Of a stretch of 64,000 bases of DNA, positions 35,682-42,634 are shown in pieces. Position numbers and translations under genes: made by a program. Source of the stretch: UBA8514 sp034933685 (GTDB lineage: Bacteria > Bacillota > Clostridia > Lachnospirales > Anaerotignaceae); contig JAYFNB010000001.1 of NCBI GenBank assembly GCA_034933685.1, positions 52,158 through 116,157 on the forward strand. Reading direction: 5' to 3'. The notes under the pieces are model-generated. The model was not told where the DNA came from. It made no database searches and saw nothing but the letters and a program-made list of their open reading frames with translations. The number at the start of each line of letters is the position of its first letter. Within the stretch, counting starts at the first letter, position 1.

Positions 35682-38585
35682 ATGCCGTTACCAGAAAATT
35701 TTACAGCCCAACTTGAGGATGTTCTTAGAAAGAAACAGCAAAGGATGGCACTGGAAGAAAATACACCGGGTCTGGTTCAAGTGCAGGATGAAGAAAGCGA
35801 ATATTACATACAACACAAGTTAAACGCCGAAGAACTGGAAATGGATAGGCGTAACGAGCACCAGCTTGATACAAAAATGAGCAGTGTTTATGCGGCGGTT
35901 AAGCAGGTAATGCCACAGGCATATACAAACATTGAAGCTGTGCGTACTGCACCTATTGAGGATATGCGTAAAACCAAACTGCATAATTCACGTGGTAAAA
36001 AGCTTACACAGGATGGCACCAATGTTCTTGAGTTTGACATTGCAGGTTCTGGTTTTAAGCAGTTTCGTACAGAACACAAAGGTTTTAAGGGAAAGGATAC
36101 CTATAAATTTGACGGCGAAGATGTTAAACTTCAAAAGGAAAGTAAGGTTAGGTGGTATCATAAAAGCAAACTAACTAACTGGATTCCAGGTGTTAGAGCA
36201 GAAGAACAGGTTCTTAGAGATAACGAAAGAATTCGCCAGCAAAATGCTATAATTAACCAGAGAATAGATGAGCAATACGGTCAGGCGCAGACTGTTGGTG
36301 ATAAAGAGCTTAAACACGTTAGAAAGAAAGTTGAAGGAAACAAAACCAGAATTAGCATGGCAGGCCCTATTTCTTGGGGTGGTGCCCGAAATGCAGGTGA
36401 TTACAGCATTGAAAATCTTCGCCAATATATGCAAACTATGGCTGAGGAATACTTAACTAATGTTTTTTCAAGCTGGGCAAGTGAAGAAGACTATCACGAC
36501 ATAAATATTATAATTAAAGGTCATAGCCGAGGCGCTGTTGCTTCTGCCGAAGGGGCAATGATGATTAAGCAGTGGGTACATGAAAATTTTCCTTGGTTTG
36601 AAAAATATGTTAAATTCGAGCTTACTCAATATGACCCTGTGGCAGGCACCGGTTCTCAATCAGGCGTGAATAAGGAATTTGACCATACTAGAAATGAAAC
36701 GATTACTGAGGGTAATGACAAAATGCGTGCCCTCGGAGACAGTGCTGAGACAACAGTTATATATTCAATGCATACAGACCATACGCTTTTCTTTGACCCT
36801 CAAGCCGTTGCTGGTGCTAAACGTGTGATTCTTACACCATTTAAGCATGGTGTTGGTCTTGGCGACATTGATGATTCGAAAATAAAGGAAAAAGATGGTG
36901 AACGTGAACAGCAACAGCACAGACCAGGGTATACAGATGCAAAAACAGGAAGTGTTTACCGTGGCTCGGGTATTAATGAATTGCCAGAAGGTGTTTATAT
37001 TGTAGATGAGCAGAATACTCTTATTCGTTTTGAAACCTATGAAGATGCAGAAAAGGTTGTAAAGGCTGTGCTTAAAGGTACTTGGTTTCAGGGAACACGT
37101 CACGAAACAATTCTTTCTATGGCAAAAATATGGTTTGAAAAAGAAAAGCACAAGAAGCTGTTGCAAAGCTATACACAGGAGTTCGGTGATATGCATGAAC
37201 AATTAGATGGTGCACGTAGGGAAAGTGAAACTCATGAAAAAATTGCAGATGCAGAGGCTCTGTTTAGTCAGTTAACTGACGAGCAGGCAGTTTCTCAAGA
37301 GGCTTTAAGAGCTCTTCATGATAGTGACACAGCCAAGCTGCTTAAAATAATAAGCCCCTCAACGGGTACAAATGCGGAACTTCCAGAGCTATTTGAAGCA
37401 GGTAGAAATGGATATACTGACCAAAAGCACAATAGAGTTATAAGAGAGCGTCTTAAAGATTCTAACCCATTGTCTCGTTTGCTTCTTCAGCGGACACAGG
37501 GGAAAATGAGGAATTTTGTTGATGGGGATGGTTTCTACAATCCAGCAGGCAAGTTCATCAGTATAGACAAAAAGGAAGATCTGAATGAAGTTCGTGGTTC
37601 AGAAAATGTGCTATTTCATGAAATGGGTCATATGACAGACCATATACGTTTAAATCAAATTAGGATGCCAGAGAGATTGAAGAGTAATATTGATTTAGTT
37701 GACAGCATAATTGAAGGCGAAAAACAATATATGAGTTCTGAGTTAATTCTGGAATATGATGATTTAAAGCGTATTAAGGGTACAATTCCCATTGAAGAAT
37801 ATATTGCAAAACAGAAGGAATTTGCCAATAAAATTTCTTTACCTATACCGGAAGACCTTACTGATATAAATAAAATGAGTTATGAGGATTCTGATTTGTC
37901 TACTGCACCGGTTTTGGGTGGCAAATTTCATAAGGCAATGGAAAATGATTATAACAATTACTTAAATAAATTTATTAAAGTTGCATACGGTAATGATAAG
38001 GATGAAGAGGCCGAAGAAAAAGTGAATGCGGCAATAAAAAATAGGCTGTACTGGGACATTGTAGCCAGGGCGCAATACGCAGACGAAAATAAAGTAAACA
38101 TTAAAATGTATGGCGGCAGTATAGAAGGGGCCATTAAAATGGCGGCAACGGAATTTGATAATATCTCATCTGGAAAATCTTTAGCCCAAAAACGCAAATG
38201 GCTTCAGGATCATGACCCTTTGCATAAGGTTAAGGGTCAGGTACAGCGCTATATGATGGCAGGCGGAGTATCTGATATTTTTGGAAGTTTTGCAAAAGTT
38301 GCACCTACAAATGATGTTGAGGCTAAAATAGTGAAAGATATTATGATTTATGGGCACGATAAAAAGTATTGGCAAGAATCAGGAAGCATGGTTGAAGTAC
38401 AAAATAAAGATGGAGTAAAAGTGCAGGTTCAAGGAGCAAGAATGAATGAATGCTGGGCGGAAATGACAGCATTAAATTTTGGTGGTTCATCTGAAACTGA
38501 AATGTTTTACCGTGAGTTTATGCCCGAATCTTATGCAGTGTTTAAAGAAATACGAAGAGAAGCAGTAATGGGTAAATCAGAATAA
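35682..38585 (+). CDS. CIS effector candidate with alpha/beta-hydrolase and ATLF-like metallopeptidase motifs
   Basis: The protein has 967 residues with no signal peptide or membrane helix. The first 230 residues are charged and may be a loading region. Next comes a lipase-like part: GHSRGA with Ser282, YDPVAG with Asp318 and MHTDH with His364/His367, a possible catalytic triad as in Tle-type phospholipase effectors. The C-terminal third has HEMGHMTD (His646-His650) and, 270 residues later, NECWAEMTA with Glu923/Glu927, the zinc-ligand layout of anthrax lethal factor-like gluzincins. It lies after all structural genes, where CIS payloads usually sit. Both activities are predictions from motifs. 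Confidence 0.75.
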   Translation: MPLPENFTAQLEDVLRKKQQRMALEENTPGLVQVQDEESEYYIQHKLNAEELEMDRRNEHQLDTKMSSVYAAVKQVMPQAYTNIEAVRTAPIEDMRKTKLHNSRGKKLTQDGTNVLEFDIAGSGFKQFRTEHKGFKGKDTYKFDGEDVKLQKESKVRWYHKSKLTNWIPGVRAEEQVLRDNERIRQQNAIINQRIDEQYGQAQTVGDKELKHVRKKVEGNKTRISMAGPISWGGARNAGDYSIENLRQYMQTMAEEYLTNVFSSWASEEDYHDINIIIKGHSRGAVASAEGAMMIKQWVHENFPWFEKYVKFELTQYDPVAGTGSQSGVNKEFDHTRNETITEGNDKMRALGDSAETTVIYSMHTDHTLFFDPQAVAGAKRVILTPFKHGVGLGDIDDSKIKEKDGEREQQQHRPGYTDAKTGSVYRGSGINELPEGVYIVDEQNTLIRFETYEDAEKVVKAVLKGTWFQGTRHETILSMAKIWFEKEKHKKLLQSYTQEFGDMHEQLDGARRESETHEKIADAEALFSQLTDEQAVSQEALRALHDSDTAKLLKIISPSTGTNAELPELFEAGRNGYTDQKHNRVIRERLKDSNPLSRLLLQRTQGKMRNFVDGDGFYNPAGKFISIDKKEDLNEVRGSENVLFHEMGHMTDHIRLNQIRMPERLKSNIDLVDSIIEGEKQYMSSELILEYDDLKRIKGTIPIEEYIAKQKEFANKISLPIPEDLTDINKMSYEDSDLSTAPVLGGKFHKAMENDYNNYLNKFIKVAYGNDKDEEAEEKVNAAIKNRLYWDIVARAQYADENKVNIKMYGGSIEGAIKMAATEFDNISSGKSLAQKRKWLQDHDPLHKVKGQVQRYMMAGGVSDIFGSFAKVAPTNDVEAKIVKDIMIYGHDKKYWQESGSMVEVQNKDGVKVQVQGARMNECWAEMTALNFGGSSETEMFYREFMPESYAVFKEIRREAVMGKSE

Positions 38586-38598
38586 AGGAGGCTTCACA

Positions 38599-38796
38599 AT
38601 GGGATTTTATGAAGAACTTGCTAAACAAGCGGAAGATACTTTAACCACCCAATTGGAGGATGCCATGGAACAGTATGAGGAAAAATTTGGTGAATCGCCT
38701 ATGATTCCTATTGAAATGAGTTTTTCCCATGAAGGATTGGTTGATGCACTTAAAGAGGCAGTGGAAAGTGATATACCAGGGGTATTTAAAGCTTAA
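38599..38796 (+). CDS. Small acidic protein after the effector (possible chaperone, adaptor or immunity protein)
   Basis: The protein has 65 residues and is acidic and mostly helical (LEDAMEQYEEKFGE, then LVDALKEAVESDIP). It starts 13 bases after the effector with AAAGGAGG, so it is translated with it. I do not recognise a family. After its TAA the same frame continues, past a second TAA, with 19 protein-like codons (QVISNEIREIKQALQLIKV) to 38863, which may be the rest of a once longer protein. Confidence 0.55.
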   Translation: MGFYEELAKQAEDTLTTQLEDAMEQYEEKFGESPMIPIEMSFSHEGLVDALKEAVESDIPGVFKA

Positions 38797-38837
38797 GTGC
38801 GTTAACAGGTTATTAGCAATGAAATACGTGAGATTAA

Positions 38838-38880
38838 ACAAGCGTTGCAACTGATTAAGGTTTAGCAGGGCTTGTTTTTT
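38838..38880. terminator. Terminator between the CIS operon and sigK
   Basis: ACAAGC (38838-38843) pairs with GCTTGT (38870-38875), with further inner pairing of TTGC and GCAG after one mismatch. A T run follows on the plus strand (38875-38880) and an A-rich stretch precedes it. It can serve the plus-strand CIS operon. Confidence 0.5.
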
Positions 38881-39557
38881 ATTCTTAAATCATAAAAATA
38901 TAAAGGAATACAAAATAAAGATTTTAGCCCTATAATAACAGAAGAGTAACTGCGGGAAATGCCCAACATTTTTGCAATTTCCCTTTGAGTTATTTCTTCG
39001 CCGCCACCAAGACCATAACGCATTTCCAGCACCAATTTTTCCCTAGGAGTAAGTTGGCTTTTAAGGTTTTTATACAAATTACCAATGTCAAAGCTCAGGT
39101 CTGCAGTATCACTCACGGTATCCTCTTTTTGGCTTATTATATCCAAAATAGTTATTTCGTTACCTTCTTTGTCATTGCTTATTGGGTCTTGAAGGTAAAG
39201 GTCATTCATATATTTTTTTGAGGAGCGCAGGTGCATTAAAATTTCGTTTTCAATACATCTTGCGGCATATGTTGCAAGCCGTGTATTGCGCTCCATATCG
39301 AAGGAGGTTATACCCTTAATAAGGCCTATTGTACCTATGGAAATCAAGTCCTCACTGTCTTTGCAGGCGGCGGAGTATTTTTTTGCAACATGGGCTACGA
39401 GCCTAAGATTTTTTTCGATGAGTATATTTTTGGCCTCGGTATCGCCATCGGCATAAAGCTTAAGGTATTTTTGCTCTTCCTCGGGTGAAAGTGGTTGGGG
39501 AAATGAACCGCCGCTTGTGTAGGAATAGTTGGTGAATGACCCCGATTGGTTAGACAA
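38862..39557 (-). CDS. sigK: Sporulation sigma factor K, 3'-truncated (probable N-terminal part of a split sigK)
   Basis: The product has 231 residues. It follows SigK closely: FPQPLSPEEEQKYLKLYADGD, NLRLVAHVAKK, DLISIGTIGLIKGI, RLATYAARCIENEILMHLR, QDPI..DKEGNEI and TQREIAKMLGISRSY. After GISRSY the usual SRIEKRAL helix of region 4.2 and the C-terminus are missing; about 26 unrelated residues (SSVIIGLKSL...) follow to the stop. None of the three frames restores the SigK end, so this is a junction and not a frameshift. The start is TTG with GGAGG eight bases upstream. SigK directs late mother-cell genes in sporulation, and in some species it is interrupted by a skin element that is excised. 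Confidence 0.85.
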   Translation of the reverse strand: MSNQSGSFTNYSYTSGGSFPQPLSPEEEQKYLKLYADGDTEAKNILIEKNLRLVAHVAKKYSAACKDSEDLISIGTIGLIKGITSFDMERNTRLATYAARCIENEILMHLRSSKKYMNDLYLQDPISNDKEGNEITILDIISQKEDTVSDTADLSFDIGNLYKNLKSQLTPREKLVLEMRYGLGGGEEITQREIAKMLGISRSYSSVIIGLKSLFCIPLYFYDLRIKNKPC

Positions 39558-39618
39558 AACAGCACCTCCGATATGAACGGTACATTTAACAGAATATGAT
39601 TGAGAAACAAAAACAGTG

Positions 39619-39647
39619 CGTGTATATAATAAAAAAAATGAATATAT
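39619..39647 (-). promoter_or_regulatory. Possible sigma-E-type promoter of sigK
   Basis: On the minus strand ATATATT (39647-39641) is followed after 14 bases by TATACACG (39626-39619), close to the sigma-E -35 and CATACAnT -10 elements with the usual spacing. Mother-cell sigma-E control of sigK is established in Bacillus. The match is partial and the region is AT rich. Confidence 0.35.
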
Positions 39648-39741
39648 ATTTAGCTTATTTGTGGTATATATTGTGCATCCATTGCAGAAAATAGATTCAA
39701 GATATTTTTAAAAGACTATAAAGGAACTGCGGAGGGCGAAA

Positions 39742-40767
39742 ATGGATATACACCGTGAAGAAGATAAAGATAAATTGAAAGATGATGAGCAGAATTTTTC
39801 TATAAGAACGGACCTTGCCATTGAGGCAAGAGAAATGCTTGAGGAGCAAAACGGAGACGTTGACGACGGAATAGTGGTTAAGAATGAAGAATCAGAAACA
39901 ATGAACATTACTTATGTGGAAATTTTAAATGAAAACGGAAGCAAAGCCATGGGCAAACCACAGGGAAACTATATCACTATTGAGTCCGAAAAGCTTAAAG
40001 AAAACGATGTAAGTTCTCATCAAGAAATAAGCCATAAACTTTTGGAATGTATAACTGAATTATCTAAGGCTAAAGAGGATACGGTGTTTTTGGTTGTTGG
40101 CCTTGGTAATTGGAATATAACACCAGACGCCTTAGGGCCTAAGGTGGTTAGTAAGATTTTTGTTACAAGACATATGTTTGATACACTGCCAAAGGAACTT
40201 AATGGAGCAGTTCGACCGGTGGCGGCGGTTTCACCGGGTGTAATGGGTATTACAGGTATAGAAACTGGTGAAATTATTAAGGGGATAGTTGAAAAAATGA
40301 AGCCAGATGTGATAATTGCCATAGATGCTCTTGCTGCAAGACGATTTAATAGAATTAATTCAACAATTCAGCTTAGTGATACAGGTATAAGCCCAGGGGC
40401 TGGTGTGGGCAACAGGCGTATGGCACTGAATGAAGAAACCCTAGGCGTACCTGTGATTGCTATTGGCGTGCCTACTGTGGTAGATGCGGCAACGCTTGTA
40501 AATGATACTATGGATACAATGCTTGCTCAGATGAAAGAGGCGGCAGATAAGGGTACACAATTTTATGAAATGCTAGAAAACATGGAGGGTGAAGAAAGAT
40601 ATCAGCTTATATATGATTTGCTAGACCCATATGCAGGAAACATGTTTGTTACTCCTAAAGAAGTGGACGCTGTTATAGACCGATTATCAGGCATTATAGC
40701 AAGTGCTATAAATTCTGCGCTGCATCCAGGAATAGAAATAGAGGACATGGGCATTTATAACTGTTAA
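39742..40767 (+). CDS. gpr: Germination protease GPR
   Basis: The protein has 341 residues. It has the A25-family opening FSIRTDLAIEAREM, where the zymogen is processed, then VVGLGNWNITPDALGPKVV, VSPGVMGITGIETGEII, IAIDALAARRF and NSTIQLSDTGISPGAGVGN (each part of the conserved core), with the candidate acid residues in the first and third. GPR degrades small acid-soluble proteins when spores germinate. It is divergent from sigK and has a GGAGGG site. Sigma-G control is expected from Bacillus, but I cannot identify a convincing promoter. Confidence 0.92.
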   Translation: MDIHREEDKDKLKDDEQNFSIRTDLAIEAREMLEEQNGDVDDGIVVKNEESETMNITYVEILNENGSKAMGKPQGNYITIESEKLKENDVSSHQEISHKLLECITELSKAKEDTVFLVVGLGNWNITPDALGPKVVSKIFVTRHMFDTLPKELNGAVRPVAAVSPGVMGITGIETGEIIKGIVEKMKPDVIIAIDALAARRFNRINSTIQLSDTGISPGAGVGNRRMALNEETLGVPVIAIGVPTVVDAATLVNDTMDTMLAQMKEAADKGTQFYEMLENMEGEERYQLIYDLLDPYAGNMFVTPKEVDAVIDRLSGIIASAINSALHPGIEIEDMGIYNC

Positions 40768-40803
40768 AAATTTAATTACAAAAAGTTATAATTTTAGCAA
40801 AAG

Positions 40804-40830
40804 AGCCTATTCATAAATGGGCTTTTTTTG
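40804..40830 (+). terminator. Rho-independent terminator after gpr
   Basis: AGCCTATT (40804-40811) pairs with AATGGGCT (40816-40823), with one G-U pair and a 4-base loop, followed by a run of T to 40829. Confidence 0.8.
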
Positions 40831-40913
40831 ATACATAATTATAAAAATAAATATGAATTAATATATTTTTTGTGCAGTATTCAATGAGAGGGTAAAAAAC
40901 CCATCAAATGCAC

Positions 40914-40942
40914 TTGACATATTTGTGGAAAAGATTTAAAAT
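40914..40942 (+). promoter_or_regulatory. Strong sigma-A promoter of rny
   Basis: A perfect TTGACA (40914-40919) and TAAAAT (40937-40942) are 17 bases apart, about 45 bases before the rny start region. Confidence 0.85.
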
Positions 40943-40992
40943 TATAAAGGCGTGTTTTAACGCCAAATGAACTTTGAAAAATTGATAAGGAG

Positions 40993-42546
40993 GTGTTTCC
41001 CATAGACCCATTAATCGTGAAATTAATTATTGGAGTTATAGGAGTGGTAATTGGCTTATTATTAGGCTTTAACTATAGAAAACACATTGCAGAAGCAAAG
41101 ATAGGTGTTGCCGAAAACAGAGCAGAGAAAATAGTTGAAGAATCTAAAAAAGAAGCTGAAGCCAAAAAGAAAGAAATTTTACTTGAAGCAAAAGAAGAAA
41201 GTTTAAAAACGAAAAATGAACTTGAAAAAGAAGTAAGAGAAAGAAGAAATGAGCTTCAAAGAACGGAAAGAAGACTTGTTCAAAAGGAAGAAACCCTTGA
41301 TAAAAAGGCGGACTCTTTTGAAAAAAAGGAAGAACAGCTTAATAAAAAAGTTGAAGAATTAGAAAAACAGAAAGAAGAAGTACAGGAAATACACGAAAAG
41401 CACTTACGTGAGCTTGAAAGAATTTCAGGCCTTACCACGGAAGAGGCTAAAAATTATTTGCTTAATATAATTGAAAATGATGTTAAGCACGAAGCGGCAA
41501 TTATGGTAAAAGAAATTGAAGGCAAAGCCAAAATGGATGCTGAAAAGCGTTCAAGGGAAATTGTGGCTAACGCAATACAGAGATGTGCGGTGGATCATGT
41601 TACAGAAACTACAGTTTCAGTAGTTCAGCTTCCTAATGATGAAATGAAGGGTCGTATTATTGGCCGTGAGGGAAGAAATATTCGAGCACTTGAAACCCTT
41701 ACAGGAATCGACCTTATTATTGATGATACCCCAGAGGCGGTTATCCTTTCGGGCTTTGACCCTGTTAGACGTGAAATTGCAAGAATTGCACTTGAAAAAC
41801 TTATTGTTGATGGGCGTGTTCATCCATCAAGAATTGAAGAAATGGTTGAAAAGGCTAAAAAAGAAGTTGAGGTTATTATCAGAGATGAGGGCGAAGCTGC
41901 TACCTTCGAAACCGGTGTGAACGGTCTTCATCCTGAACTGGTTAGGTTGTTAGGTAAACTTAAATACAGAACAAGCTATGGTCAGAACGTACTTAAACAT
42001 TCTATTGAAGTTTCTCACTTAACGGGCATTATGGCTGCAGAGCTTGGTGTTGATGTTACTATTGCAAAAAGAGCAGGATTGTTACACGATATTGGTAAGA
42101 GCATTGACCATGAAATGGAAGGCTCACACGTTAGCATTGGCGTTGGTTTACTTAAAAAATATCGTGAAAGTGCAATTGTTATAAATGCAGTTGAAGCACA
42201 TCATGGTGATGTTGACCCAACAAGTATTATTGCGGTTTTGGTACAAGCAGCAGACGCTATTTCAGCTGCAAGACCTGGCGCAAGAAGAGAAACTCTTGAG
42301 TCATATATCAAACGACTTCAAAAACTTGAAGAAATTGGTGATAATTTTAAAGGCGTTGAAAAATCTTTTGCAATTCAGGCAGGTCGTGAATTGCGAATTA
42401 TTATAATTCCAGAGGATATTAATGACGAAGGTCTTCCACTTTTGGCAAGGGATGTTGCTAAAAAGATTGAGGACGAGCTTGAGTATCCAGGACAAATTAA
42501 AGTTAGTCTTATACGTGAAACAAGAGCGGTTGAATACGCTAAATAA
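40993..42546 (+). CDS. rny: Ribonuclease Y
   Basis: The protein has about 515 residues. An N-terminal membrane helix (LIVKLIIGVIGVVIGLLLGF) is followed by a long Lys/Glu coiled coil to about residue 190, a KH domain (GRIIGREGRNIRALE), and an HD domain (LLHDIGKSIDHE) with metal-binding His-Asp. RNase Y starts mRNA decay at the membrane. The start is unclear: GTG 40993 overlaps the AAGGAGG site, while ATA 41002, eight bases after it, has ideal spacing and would give MDPLIVK. GTG 41017 is much farther. It is a single-gene unit between its own promoter and a strong terminator. Confidence 0.95.
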   Translation: MFPIDPLIVKLIIGVIGVVIGLLLGFNYRKHIAEAKIGVAENRAEKIVEESKKEAEAKKKEILLEAKEESLKTKNELEKEVRERRNELQRTERRLVQKEETLDKKADSFEKKEEQLNKKVEELEKQKEEVQEIHEKHLRELERISGLTTEEAKNYLLNIIENDVKHEAAIMVKEIEGKAKMDAEKRSREIVANAIQRCAVDHVTETTVSVVQLPNDEMKGRIIGREGRNIRALETLTGIDLIIDDTPEAVILSGFDPVRREIARIALEKLIVDGRVHPSRIEEMVEKAKKEVEVIIRDEGEAATFETGVNGLHPELVRLLGKLKYRTSYGQNVLKHSIEVSHLTGIMAAELGVDVTIAKRAGLLHDIGKSIDHEMEGSHVSIGVGLLKKYRESAIVINAVEAHHGDVDPTSIIAVLVQAADAISAARPGARRETLESYIKRLQKLEEIGDNFKGVEKSFAIQAGRELRIIIIPEDINDEGLPLLARDVAKKIEDELEYPGQIKVSLIRETRAVEYAK

Positions 42547-42547
42547 A

Positions 42548-42591
42548 AAAGAAAGCAGTTGCCCTAAGAAATTAGTGCAGCTGCTTTCTTT
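42548..42591. terminator. Bidirectional terminator between rny and the topoisomerase IV genes
   Basis: A 15-base arm (42548-42562, AAAGAAAGCAGTTGC) pairs with 42577-42591 with a single G-U pair and a 14-base loop. The A and T tracts at the ends let it work on both strands, serving convergent rny and parC. Confidence 0.85.
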
Positions 42592-42634
42592 AGTTTAAAT
42601 ATAAATAACTTATCTAAAAGTAACTAAAGTTGTT

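Noticed and set aside
1..38880. A complete prophage
   Set aside because: Sheath, tube and baseplate genes are present, but no capsid, portal, terminase, DNA replication or lysis genes, and the DUF4255, DUF4280 and two-core AAA+ genes are marks of extracellular CIS.
38862..38985. A simple frameshift or sequencing error at the sigK end
   Set aside because: I read all three frames after GISRSY; none codes the expected SRIEKRAL helix, so one or two bases cannot explain it.
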